From the NCBI GenBank assembly GCA_023458615.1, contig JAEWYV010000114.1, positions 1 to 13,452 of the forward strand: a stretch of 13,452 nucleotides of DNA, written 5' to 3'. The position numbers and the translations under genes are program-made. Source of the stretch: Bacillota bacterium (GTDB taxonomy: Bacteria > Bacillota > Clostridia > Christensenellales > CAG-138). The notes under the pieces are model-generated. The model saw nothing but the letters and a program-made list of their open reading frames with translations. It was not told where the DNA came from and did no database searches. This document shows positions 1 through 7,314 of this stretch, one piece after another; positions within the stretch are counted from its first letter, which is position 1, and the number at the start of each line of letters is the position of its first letter.

Positions 1-1526
1 CCGCCGTTGACGCAGCCACCCGGGCAGGCCATGACTTCGATGAAGTGATAGTCCGCTTCACCCTTCTTCACCATCTCCAGTAGCTGGAAGGCATTCTCCG
101 TGCCGCTGGTAACCGCAACACGCACCTTGGTGCCCGCGAGATCATACTCCGCTTCCTTGCAGCCTTCTACGCCGCGAACCGCGGTGAAGTCCACGTTATC
201 CAGCGGCTTTCCGGTGACAATTTCGGCAACGGTACGCAGCGCCGCTTCCATAACGCCGCCGGTCGCGCCAAAGATATGGCCTGCGCCGGAGGCGACGCCG
301 AGCATGGGATCGAACTCCTCATCCGGCAGTTCGGTAAAGCGGATGCCCGCGCGCTTGATCATACTAGCAAGCTCGCGTGTGGTGAGCGAAACATCGATAT
401 CCGGCACGCCCGCCGCGGCTTCGTTGTCACGCGTGCACTCAAATTTCTTCGCGGTGCAGGGCATGATGGAAACCACGAACAGGTCTTTGGGGTCAATGCC
501 CATCTTTTCGGCATAATAGGTCTTGACCAGTGCGCCGAACATCTGCTGCGGGCTCTTGCAGCTGGAGAGATTTTCGATCATATCCGGGAAGTAATATTCA
601 CAGAACTTGACCCAGCCCGGCGAGCAGGAGGTGATCATCGGCAGCTTGCCGCCGTTTTGCAGGCGGTGGAGCAGCTCGGTGCCCTCTTCCATGATGGTGA
701 CGTCGGCTGCAAAGTCCACGTCGAACACCTTCTCGAAGCCGAGGCGGCGGAGCGCTGCGGCGAGCTTACCCTGAACGTTTTCGCCGATGGGCATACCGAA
801 GCATTCGCCGAGCTGCACGCGGACAGAAGGCGCGGGCGCAACGATAACATGCTTGGTCTTGTCCGCGAGGGCATCCCAAACCACATGGGTGTCGTCGCGC
901 TCGGTCAGCGCGCCCGTCGGGCAGACGGAGATGCACTGTCCGCAGTTGATGCAGCTCGTATCGTTGAGCGCCATATCAAACGCGCTACCCACATGGGTGT
1001 CAAATCCGCGCTCGTTGGTGCCGATGACGGCAACATGCTGGTTACTCTTGCAAACGGCGACGCAACGGCGGCAAAGGATGCACTTACTGTTGTCGCGCAC
1101 AAGGTGCGGTGCGCTGCGCTCGTACTGGGGTTTGAGATCTTCGCTGCCCATGTACTTATACTGGTCTACGCCATATTCACGCGCGAGCGCCTGCAATTCG
1201 CAGTCGAGGCTACGATCGCAACTGAGGCAATCCATGCGGTGGTTGCTTAAAATAAGCTCCAGCGTGGTCTTTCTCGCCGCGCGGAGTTCCGGCGTGTTGG
1301 TCTGAACCTCCATGCCGTCGGCAACCTGCTGAACGCAAGCCGCCGCGTGGCCGCGCACGCCGGTCGCCTGCACGAGGCAGACGCGGCAGGCCGCGATGGC
1401 GTTGATCTTTCTAAGATAGCACAGCGTCGGGATGCGGACACCGGCCTGATGCGCCGCTTCTAAAATTGTTGCATTGGCGGGAACCTTCGTTTCGATCCCG
1501 TTGATCTTTACAGTTACCTGATCCAT
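1..1526 (-). CDS. hydA: [FeFe] hydrogenase catalytic subunit HydA, C-terminus cut by window edge
   Basis: This is the H2-forming or H2-oxidising subunit of a multimeric cytoplasmic [FeFe] hydrogenase; 508 codons are in the window. Seen in order: an N-terminal [2Fe-2S] ferredoxin domain (C36, C47, C50, C64), a His-Cys3 [4Fe-4S] site (H96, C100, C103, C109), a two-cluster ferredoxin (C149/C152/C155/C159 and C192/C195/C198/C202), then the H-cluster domain with L1 TSCSPGW (299-305), L2 MPCTAKKFE (355-363) and L3 EVMACPGGCVNG (497-508). The window ends inside L3, so both L3 cysteines (C501, C505) are present; by family length roughly 70 residues are missing. The ATG at 1524-1526 is chosen because AAGGAGG lies 7 nt upstream. 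The hydB stop falls in that same ribosome binding site, 12 nt before the start. L1 has Ser where the standard motif has a second Cys. The domain set and the adjoining hydB favour the bifurcating trimeric or tetrameric class over a stand-alone ferredoxin hydrogenase. Confidence 0.96.
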   Translation of the reverse strand, partial: MDQVTVKINGIETKVPANATILEAAHQAGVRIPTLCYLRKINAIAACRVCLVQATGVRGHAAACVQQVADGMEVQTNTPELRAARKTTLELILSNHRMDCLSCDRSLDCELQALAREYGVDQYKYMGSEDLKPQYERSAPHLVRDNSKCILCRRCVAVCKSNQHVAVIGTNERGFDTHVGSAFDMALNDTSCINCGQCISVCPTGALTERDDTHVVWDALADKTKHVIVAPAPSVRVQLGECFGMPIGENVQGKLAAALRRLGFEKVFDVDFAADVTIMEEGTELLHRLQNGGKLPMITSCSPGWVKFCEYYFPDMIENLSSCKSPQQMFGALVKTYYAEKMGIDPKDLFVVSIMPCTAKKFECTRDNEAAAGVPDIDVSLTTRELASMIKRAGIRFTELPDEEFDPMLGVASGAGHIFGATGGVMEAALRTVAEIVTGKPLDNVDFTAVRGVEGCKEAEYDLAGTKVRVAVTSGTENAFQLLEMVKKGEADYHFIEVMACPGGCVNG

Positions 1527-1538
1527 GTTCCTGCCTCC

Positions 1539-3332
1539 TTATTTCTTGGAAATGGCGCCGAATTTGCAGTTATCCATGCAGGCGCCGCACTTGATGCACT
1601 TGTTCTGGTCGATGACGTGCGGCTCCTTCACCTTTCCGGCGATGCAGCTCACGGGGCACTTTCTCGCGCAGAGGGTGCAGCCTGTGCACTTGTTCGTGTC
1701 GATGACATAATGCAAGAGCTTCTTGCAAACGCCCGCCGGGCAGCGCTTTTCTACCACGTGCGCTTCATATTCCTCGCGGAAATACTTCAGCGTGGAGAGC
1801 ACGGGGTTCGGCGCGGTCTGGCCGAGGCCGCAGAGCGCGTTGTTGATGATATAGTGGCAGAGCTCCTCCATCTTGTCGAGGTCTTCCAGCGTGCCGTTGC
1901 CCTCGATGATCTTGTTGAGCATCTCTAAGAGACGGCGCGTACCAATACGGCATGGGGTGCACTTTCCGCAGCTCTCGTCTACAGTGAACTCGAGGAAGAA
2001 GCGCGCGATGTCCACCATGCAGTTGTCTTCGTCCATGACGATGAGGCCGCCGCTGCCCATCATAGAGCCGATAGCCTTGAGGTTTTCGTAGTCGATCGGC
2101 GTGTCAAGATGCTGCGTGGGAATGCAGCCGCCCGAAGGACCGCCGGTTTGCGCGGCTTTAAACGCCTTTCCGCCGGGGATGCCGCCACCGATTTCAAAGA
2201 GAATCTGGCGCAGCGTGGTACCCATCGGAATTTCGACCAAGCCGGTGTTGTTGATTTTTCCGCCGAGCGCGAAAACCTTGGTGCCCTTGGAGCATTCCGT
2301 GCCCATCGAAGAGAACCATTCCGCACCCTTGACGATGATCTGCGGGATGTTGGCAAACGTTTCAACGTTGTTGATGATCGTGGGCTTGGCAAAGAGACCC
2401 TTGACCGCCGGGAACGGGGGCTTGTTGCGCGGCTCACCACGGTTGCCCTCGATGCTGGTTAAGAGTGCAGTCTCTTCGCCGCAGACGAACGCGCCCGCGC
2501 CGAGACGGATGTCGATATCAAAATCAAAGTTGGTGCCGAAGATACCCTTGCCGAGCAGGCCGTAAGCACGCGCCTGATCGATTGCAATCTTGAGACGCTT
2601 GACCGCGATGGGATACTCCGCGCGGACGTAGATGTAGCCGTGCGTACCGCCGATGGCGTAACCCGCGATGGCCATTGCCTCAAGCACTGCGTGCGGATCG
2701 CCTTCCAGAACGGAACGATCCATGAATGCACCGGGGTCGCCCTCATCCGCATTGCAGACGACGTATTTTTCGTCCGAAGCATTGTTGGCCGCAAACTGCC
2801 ATTTCGTGCCGGTCGGGAAGCCTGCGCCGCCGCGTCCGCGGAGGCCGCTGGCCTTGATGACGTCGATTACCTGCTGCGGTGTCATCTCGGTGAGTGCACG
2901 ACCCAGCGCGAGGTAACCATCGAGCGCGATGTATTCATCGATCTCTTCGGGGTTAATCACGCCGCAGTTACGCAGGGCAATACGACGCTGACTCTTATAA
3001 AACGGCGTTTCGGAGAGCGAGGTGACGCCGTGGGGCATCTCTTCGGTCTTGGGATTGTAGACGAGGCGCTCGACGGGACGACCCTTGAGCAGGTGCTCGC
3101 TGACGATCTCCGTGACATCCTCTTCCGTAACGCGGCTATAGAACGTGCCTTCGGGATAGACGATCATGATGGGGCCAAGCGCGCAGAGGCCGAAGCATCC
3201 GGTCTGGACAACCTTGATCTCCTCGTCGAGGCCCTGTTTTTTGAGCTCTTTTTCGAGGTGCTCGCGAATGGCCGGGCTGCCGCTGGACGTGCAGCCGGTG
3301 CCGCCGCAGATTAATACGTGTGAACGAATCAT
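1539..3332 (-). CDS. hydB: Hydrogenase flavoprotein subunit HydB (NuoF-like, NAD(H)-binding)
   Basis: The protein has 597 residues. It is the diaphorase subunit that carries FMN, binds NAD(H) and passes electrons between NADH, ferredoxin and HydA. Domains seen: an N-terminal thioredoxin-like [2Fe-2S] ferredoxin (C9, C14, C46, C50); a complex I 51-kDa core with the FMN loop GRGGAGFPTGTKW (166-178) and the NAD-binding stretch GAGAFVCGEETAL (278-290); an SLBB-type region around 350-440; the N3-type [4Fe-4S] site (C455, C458, C461, C501); and a C-terminal two-cluster ferredoxin (C549/C552/C555/C559 and C579/C582/C585/C589). That layout is longer than respiratory NuoF and typical of HydB/HndC. The start has GGAGGG about 8 nt upstream. 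The HndB-like gene ends 16 nt before it and hydA starts 12 nt after it, so the three are co-transcribed. Whether NAD or NADP is preferred cannot be read from the sequence. Confidence 0.97.
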   Translation of the reverse strand: MIRSHVLICGGTGCTSSGSPAIREHLEKELKKQGLDEEIKVVQTGCFGLCALGPIMIVYPEGTFYSRVTEEDVTEIVSEHLLKGRPVERLVYNPKTEEMPHGVTSLSETPFYKSQRRIALRNCGVINPEEIDEYIALDGYLALGRALTEMTPQQVIDVIKASGLRGRGGAGFPTGTKWQFAANNASDEKYVVCNADEGDPGAFMDRSVLEGDPHAVLEAMAIAGYAIGGTHGYIYVRAEYPIAVKRLKIAIDQARAYGLLGKGIFGTNFDFDIDIRLGAGAFVCGEETALLTSIEGNRGEPRNKPPFPAVKGLFAKPTIINNVETFANIPQIIVKGAEWFSSMGTECSKGTKVFALGGKINNTGLVEIPMGTTLRQILFEIGGGIPGGKAFKAAQTGGPSGGCIPTQHLDTPIDYENLKAIGSMMGSGGLIVMDEDNCMVDIARFFLEFTVDESCGKCTPCRIGTRRLLEMLNKIIEGNGTLEDLDKMEELCHYIINNALCGLGQTAPNPVLSTLKYFREEYEAHVVEKRCPAGVCKKLLHYVIDTNKCTGCTLCARKCPVSCIAGKVKEPHVIDQNKCIKCGACMDNCKFGAISKK

Positions 3333-3348
3333 TGGTTATCCCCTCCGC

Positions 3349-3714
3349 TTATTTCTCACCGATCGTGTATTCGTAAACGGGCTTGCCGCCCTTGATGTGC
3401 TCGCTGACAATCTGCTTGGCCTTTTCCGCGGTCATCTTAACATAGGTGACCTTTTCCTTGCCCGACTCAAAGACCTCAACGATTGGCTCTAAACGGCAAA
3501 TGCCGATGCAGCCGGTCTGGGAGACGGTCGCCTTATCGGTCAAGCCCTGCTTCTCCACCTCTTCTACCAGCGTGCTCAGCACCGGACGCGCACCGGCGGC
3601 GATGCCGCAGGTCGCCATGCCGACGACGATGCGAATGTCGTTGTGCCCTTCGCGCACAGCAACCTTGCTCTTCATCTTCTCGCGGAGTTCTGCTAATTCC
3701 TGCAATGATTTCAT
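3349..3714 (-). CDS. HndB-like thioredoxin-fold [2Fe-2S] ferredoxin subunit
   Basis: This 121-residue protein resembles the small thioredoxin-like ferredoxin encoded just before the NuoF-like subunit in clostridial and Desulfovibrio hydrogenase operons (HndB type). It opens MKSLQELAELREK, followed by a ferredoxin-like fold with C36 (in GMATCGIAAG), C69 and C73 (TGCIGIC). Only three cysteines fall in cluster-like positions. From memory the family often shows this, so a cluster may be atypical or absent. The ATG at 3714 is chosen over one at 3750 because GAGGAAGGAA precedes it and family members start at this point; the upstream ATG has no good ribosome binding site. The stop lies at the edge of the hydB ribosome binding site. 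It is probably an accessory subunit of the HydABC complex. Confidence 0.88.
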   Translation of the reverse strand: MKSLQELAELREKMKSKVAVREGHNDIRIVVGMATCGIAAGARPVLSTLVEEVEKQGLTDKATVSQTGCIGICRLEPIVEVFESGKEKVTYVKMTAEKAKQIVSEHIKGGKPVYEYTIGEK

Positions 3715-3841
3715 GTTGTTCGTTCCTTCCTCACTGATGATTGATCCCATATTCCAGTTGTTCCCGCCGGAGCGTGTCTTGGGCGCCCATGCGGTCTGTC
3801 TATTTCAAAAGCAATCTGCTTATGCTTGACCTAGATAATCT

Positions 3842-4378
3842 CTAGCCTTCGAGAAACTCCTTCGTCCAGGCGAGTACATCCGGGCTGTTGAGCGGAACCT
3901 CGTCGCCGAGGATCTCCCGCATCTCGTCCGTACTCAACCGTTGCTCCTCACCGTCCCTGTTATTTATATAGGTAAGGGAGAGTTCAGGGTTGCCCTGAAT
4001 CAGCGTGAGTATGGTCGAAACGATGTCTCCGATTGGTTCGCAATCCACATGGCTGGTATTGAAGGTTGCCAATACGGTCGTGCCGTGTTCGTCTCCCTCA
4101 AACTGTGCCTGGCGCGACACGATGGAGAATGTCCCGCCCGTCTGCTCCGCCGCGAGTTTAAACAGCGGAAGCCCCATGCCAACCTTCCGCGTCGTGCGGG
4201 TTGTGGTAAACGGGTTTGCGGCCTCTGCCGCAAACTCGGGGCTCATGCCAACGCCGTCATCCGTTATCACGACGCTAAGCCAGTTGTTTTCCTGCGTCAG
4301 CGCGATGGTCAGGTGCTTTGCATGCGCCTTGATGGAGTTCTGCGCAATATCGAGGATGTTGAGCGAAAGTTCCTTCAT
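3842..4378 (-). CDS. GHKL-type ATP-binding protein (histidine-kinase-like, no HisKA domain)
   Basis: The protein has 178 residues. It starts directly with a HATPase_c fold: N-box asparagine N14 in LDIAQNSIKA, G1 box DDGVGM (40-45), and a PFTTTRTTRKVGMGLPL lid/G2 region (56-72). There is no dimerisation/phosphoacceptor helix with histidine, no membrane segment and no sensor domain, so it is not a standard sensor kinase. Residues about 110-178 form an extension I cannot assign. The ATG overlaps the PHP gene stop in an ATGA (4375-4378), which suggests translational coupling. Similar small ATPases sit in other clostridial hydrogenase operons. A protein-kinase or anti-sigma-like switching role is inference. 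A gap of 127 nt separates it from the HndB-like start. Confidence 0.88.
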   Translation of the reverse strand: MKELSLNILDIAQNSIKAHAKHLTIALTQENNWLSVVITDDGVGMSPEFAAEAANPFTTTRTTRKVGMGLPLFKLAAEQTGGTFSIVSRQAQFEGDEHGTTVLATFNTSHVDCEPIGDIVSTILTLIQGNPELSLTYINNRDGEEQRLSTDEMREILGDEVPLNSPDVLAWTKEFLEG

Positions 4379-5130
4379 GTGTGCCCCCCGCCCCGCCTGC
4401 CGCTAAGATAATCGATCAATGCTTCCCGCACCGTCTGCATGTCCGCATCCGCCGCACACGGCAGGTTCAGCGGATAGCCGGGGTCTGCAATCTCCCAGAG
4501 GCGGTGTGCATCCGAAGAGACGATCTTGCGTTTTGCGCGAAGTATTGGATGCTCACTCTCCAGCGGCGCAATCCGCTCCGGCTCCCGAAACTCCACCGTG
4601 GCGAAATCCGGCTCCTCCGGCATGCCGCCCAATGTAGAGAGAATCCCGTTGGACTCCCGGTCGATATGCGCGGGCACCGCCGCGCCGTGAAATTGTTGAA
4701 CCAACGCTGTCGCATCCAGCAGGGAGAGCTGCGTCGCGTTGATGAGTAAGTATTCCTCTTCGCCTATGGGTTCGTCATCCGGCCCGATGATGCGTTGCCA
4801 GCCGAAGATCTCAACGCGATTTTGAATCAAGATCCGACTCTTTTTTACCTCGGCTGCAAACGCAAGCGCGTCATCCAGTGTTCGAAAGAGGCAGATGAGG
4901 TGGACATCCTCACTCGTGGTGAGTTCCATGCCCGCAACGGGCACAACACCATAGCATTCGCAAGCGGCAAAAAACGCGGGGCAATTGTCGCAGGCATTGT
5001 GGTCGGTCAGTGCGGCAATGTTGAGACCGTTGAGCTTTGCGATTCCCGCAATCGACCCCGGCGTCATATCCTCGTCCCCGCAGGGCGAGAGACAGGAGTG
5101 GATATGCAGGTCGCACCGAAAGGTGCTCAT
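4375..5130 (-). CDS. PHP-domain metal-dependent phosphoesterase
   Basis: The protein has 251 residues. PHP (polymerase and histidinol phosphatase) proteins are metallo-phosphoesterases. The expected ligand set is visible: H9 and H11 in DLHIHS, D43 and H44 in LTDHN, E69 in GMELTTSEDVH, H77, H155 in PAHID, and D207 and H209 in SSDAH. The active site therefore looks intact. Extra cysteines cluster near the N-terminus (C13, C17, C47, C50, C57, C59), more than a plain PHP enzyme needs. The start at 5130 forms an ATGA overlap with the preceding DRTGG-like gene, and the DLHIHS motif follows at once as in the family; a longer reading frame upstream runs through that gene and is rejected. The substrate is unknown. 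In this operon a signalling nucleotide or a phosphorylated protein partner are both possible, but this is inference. Confidence 0.9.
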   Translation of the reverse strand: MSTFRCDLHIHSCLSPCGDEDMTPGSIAGIAKLNGLNIAALTDHNACDNCPAFFAACECYGVVPVAGMELTTSEDVHLICLFRTLDDALAFAAEVKKSRILIQNRVEIFGWQRIIGPDDEPIGEEEYLLINATQLSLLDATALVQQFHGAAVPAHIDRESNGILSTLGGMPEEPDFATVEFREPERIAPLESEHPILRAKRKIVSSDAHRLWEIADPGYPLNLPCAADADMQTVREALIDYLSGRRGGGHT

Positions 5131-5453
5131 AGCAGGTTTTTCACCCGCGCAGAGAGCGTAAAGACGGATTCCTCGCTGCCGAATAGGTTCACACCCTTTT
5201 CGTTTGCGAGTGTGATCACGCCCGCATCCGGCGTAACGCCTTCGCAGAGGATGATGCAGGCAACATCCGCAAGCGTTGCCACGGCGACGATGTTTGCGTT
5301 GCTCATGATGGTGAGCCACGCGTCGTCCGCCTGCGCCCGACCCATGACCCAGCTCAAAAGATCGCCCGCATATCCGCCGTGTACCATCCGGTCTTCGTCC
5401 GGCATGGCAAACGTGGTGAGTTGCAGTGCTTCTTTCAGGCCGGAAAGCGTCAT
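5127..5453 (-). CDS. DRTGG-like domain protein (first copy, hydrogenase operon)
   Basis: This 108-residue protein is a single small alpha/beta domain. The stretch HGGYAGDLLSWVMGRA (25-40), followed by alternating hydrophobic strands (DAWLTIM, NIVAVATLADVACIILCEG), matches the DRTGG-domain relatives found beside clostridial hydrogenase genes. DRTGG domains otherwise occur in HPr kinase-type and CBS proteins and are thought to bind a small ligand or to mediate interactions; no catalytic motif is visible here. The ATG at 5453 overlaps the stop of the hydrogenase-like gene as ATGA, and GGAGGAGGAAG lies just upstream inside that gene. Its own stop overlaps the PHP start in the same way. A distinct DRTGG protein is encoded at 7307-7663, so the operon carries two. 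Confidence 0.82.
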   Translation of the reverse strand: MTLSGLKEALQLTTFAMPDEDRMVHGGYAGDLLSWVMGRAQADDAWLTIMSNANIVAVATLADVACIILCEGVTPDAGVITLANEKGVNLFGSEESVFTLSARVKNLL

Positions 5454-6754
5454 GTCGTCTCTTCCTCCTCCGGGCATTTCACAAGTTCCTGTATGCGCTC
5501 TCGCATATAGACAATGCACTCGTCCACACTCCGTCCACCGAGCACAACGTCCTCGGCAAACGCGCGGCAGGTCGGCGCACCGCAGGAGCCACAGTCTAGC
5601 GCGGGCAGGGAGCTTGTGAGCGTTTCAATCTCGCTCATCTTCTGCATCGCGGCGCTCAAATCTTCGTCAAATTTTCCAACAGGTCGATATTCGAGGTCTT
5701 TTGGAAAGAGAATTTCCTCCGGATAGCCGTCGATATCGTCCTTTTCCAATCGATTCTGCGATACCGGCAAGTAGCGTCTGAGTGCCTGTAGACGCACCCG
5801 CGCAATGTAGGGATTTTCCACCGTTGCAACCCCGCCAACGCACCCGCCGGGGCAGGCGTTCAGCTCTACAAACTGCAACATCGGGAAGTGACCCGTCTCG
5901 ATTTCGTCCAGCACATGTATGACGTTTTCAATGCCGTCCGCCGCGAGGTACTTGTCGTTAAACAGCGCGCTCGCCTCGCCGCCGGTGCTCGCCCAGCTGA
6001 TGCCGATCATGCCACTCTGGCTGTTGGTCTTCGGCGCAATGTTTTTCTTCATGACGGCAATGAGCTTAAAGTAGATGTCACTCATGGAGACAACGTAGTC
6101 CACATGGCTCTTTTCGCCTAAGAATCCGTTCTTAACATAGCTCGCCTTTGCCGGACACGGGGAGATAAACACCACCGCGATATCCTCCGGCTTCAGCTCC
6201 GGGTGCTTGCTGAGCGCCTCTTCCCGCGCCATTTTCCCCGCGAGCTCGATGGGCGGCATCATGGGAATCACGTGGTCGCATAGATAGGGAAAACGCAACG
6301 TGATCAGGCGAACGACCACGGGGCAGGCGGAGTTGATAACGGGATAGTTGACATTTTCTTCGTGCATGTAGCGGCGCGTATATTCGGTTACGATCTCCGC
6401 TGCACGGGCAACCTCAAACACATCGTCAAAACCAATGTCCAGAAGCCCCTGGAGCACATAGTCCACGTCGTCCAAATCGACAAACTGCCCGTAAAACGAG
6501 GGTGCGGGCAGGGCGATGCGATACTTTTTCGAGTTGATGTCCTCGAAGCGATCAAAGGTTGCCTTCTTTGCCTGATAAGGGCAGCGGCGGATGCATTCGC
6601 CACAATCGATGCAAACATCCGAATTAATCACCGCATGGCCATCGCGAATGCGGATGGCTTCTGTCGGGCAGCGCTTCAGGCAGTTGGTACAGCCCTTGCA
6701 TTTTTCGAGATCCAGCGAGACCGAGTGTTTATATTGTTTCATGCACGGTGCCAT
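5450..6754 (-). CDS. [FeFe]-hydrogenase-like iron-sulfur protein, putative redox or H2 sensor
   Basis: The protein has 434 residues. An N-terminal two-cluster ferredoxin (C19/C22/C25/C29 and C48/C51/C54/C58) is followed by an H-cluster-type domain and a C-terminal four-cysteine Fe-S domain (C388, C391, C396, C413; DCGSCGAPTC). The three hydrogenase motifs are altered: L1 reads NSACP (141-145), L2 SPCPAK (198-203), L3 ELNACPGGCVGG (297-308). The four cysteines expected to hold an H-cluster (C144, C200, C301, C305) remain. The usual proton-relay Cys of L1 is Ala, the L2 glutamate is lost, and the L3 Met is Asn. This fits a low-activity or sensory hydrogenase homolog better than a turnover enzyme. 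The start is uncertain: ATG 6754 has GGAAAGG close upstream, while ATG 6742 (MKQYKHSV) matches family starts equally well. It is coupled to the next gene by ATGA. Confidence 0.87.
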   Translation of the reverse strand: MAPCMKQYKHSVSLDLEKCKGCTNCLKRCPTEAIRIRDGHAVINSDVCIDCGECIRRCPYQAKKATFDRFEDINSKKYRIALPAPSFYGQFVDLDDVDYVLQGLLDIGFDDVFEVARAAEIVTEYTRRYMHEENVNYPVINSACPVVVRLITLRFPYLCDHVIPMMPPIELAGKMAREEALSKHPELKPEDIAVVFISPCPAKASYVKNGFLGEKSHVDYVVSMSDIYFKLIAVMKKNIAPKTNSQSGMIGISWASTGGEASALFNDKYLAADGIENVIHVLDEIETGHFPMLQFVELNACPGGCVGGVATVENPYIARVRLQALRRYLPVSQNRLEKDDIDGYPEEILFPKDLEYRPVGKFDEDLSAAMQKMSEIETLTSSLPALDCGSCGAPTCRAFAEDVVLGGRSVDECIVYMRERIQELVKCPEEEETT

Positions 6755-6879
6755 TCGCCTTTCCGCCAACCCGCATGCGCGGCGTCTTTGCCGTCTGATG
6801 GGGCCGCCGTTTTCCTGCGGCGCGCTGCTTTTGTCATCGGCGCGCGCCTGTCAACTCGGCAAAAACCGGTGCCGGAGCC
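6755..6879 (-). other. Structured 125-nt intercistronic gap within the hydrogenase operon
   Basis: No open frame of note is present. On the minus strand, right after the ATPase stop, a hairpin can form between 6870-6877 and 6855-6861 (7 bp with a one-base bulge). Downstream, GGCGCGC at 6842-6848 pairs with GCGCGCC at 6819-6825 across a 16-nt loop. A TTGACA hexamer lies at 6849-6854 but the expected -10 position reads AAAGCA. There is no U-tract, so neither hairpin looks like a normal terminator. Confidence 0.5.
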
Positions 6880-7314
6880 TTATGCCCCCGGCTGGATGAA
6901 CACCTTCATCGTCACCGTTGTGCCCTTACCGAGCACGGTGTCGATCTTCATTTCATCCGTATAGCGCTTCATGTTGGGCAGGCCCATGCCCGCCCCGAAG
7001 CCCAGCGCCCGGATATTATCCGGCGCAGTGGAATATCCTTCCTGCATGGCTAGGTCAATGTCCGGTATGCCGGGGCCGGAGTCCGCAAGAATGATGGTGA
7101 TGGAATCCTTGTCCACCAAAACATCCGCCGAGCCGCCGCGCGCATGCACAACCATATTGATTTCGCCTTCATACATTGCAATGGAAACCCGGCGAATCGT
7201 CTCGGCATCGAAGCCAAGCTGCCTGAGTTTGCGCTTTACCTCGACCGAGGCCGCGCCGGCTGATGTGAAATTATCCCCGTCAACGTCATAGTGAAACTTC
7301 AGCGCTTCAGGCAT
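6880..7314 (-). CDS. Small RsbW-like ATP-binding protein (anti-sigma-type GHKL ATPase)
   Basis: The 144-residue protein is essentially one HATPase_c domain. The N-box lies in MYEGEINMVVHA (47-58, N53), a spelling typical of anti-sigma/RsbW-type kinases; the G1 box is DSGPGIP (78-84), the G2 box GFGAGMGLPNM (105-115), and a GKGTTVTM strand follows near the end. No phosphoacceptor histidine helix, sensor or membrane part is present. The start at 7314 gives an 8-nt overlap with the upstream DRTGG gene and has GAGG nine bases before it; a longer frame to 7461 runs inside that gene and is rejected. RsbW relatives phosphorylate a partner Ser/Thr or bind a sigma factor. No sigma factor or STAS antagonist is encoded nearby, so its target, if any, is outside the window. 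Confidence 0.87.
   Translation of the reverse strand: MPEALKFHYDVDGDNFTSAGAASVEVKRKLRQLGFDAETIRRVSIAMYEGEINMVVHARGGSADVLVDKDSITIILADSGPGIPDIDLAMQEGYSTAPDNIRALGFGAGMGLPNMKRYTDEMKIDTVLGKGTTVTMKVFIQPGA

Noticed and set aside
276..1250. Long plus-strand open frame (324 codons) opposite hydA
   Set aside because: It is antisense to a clear HydA with complete cluster motifs; the translation has no recognisable domain, and long antisense frames are common in GC-rich genes with biased third positions.
2640..3314. Plus-strand open frame (224 codons) opposite hydB
   Set aside because: It is antisense to the well-supported HydB, with no family resemblance and no convincing ribosome binding site.
3715..3841. 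Possible promoter or terminator between the GHKL ATPase and the HndB-like gene
   Set aside because: Only a 5-bp hairpin and a TGGGCGCCCA palindrome (3780-3789) are visible; there is no -35/-10 pair and no U-tract after a strong stem.
4375..5319. Longer PHP reading frame beginning at 5319
   Set aside because: The extra 63 codons lie entirely inside the DRTGG-like gene, and the PHP motif starts directly after the ATG at 5130, which forms an ATGA overlap.
6826..6854. Possible internal promoter with TTGACA in the operon gap
   Set aside because: The -35 is perfect, but the sequence at 16-18 nt spacing (AAAGCA, AAGCAG) does not resemble a -10 box.
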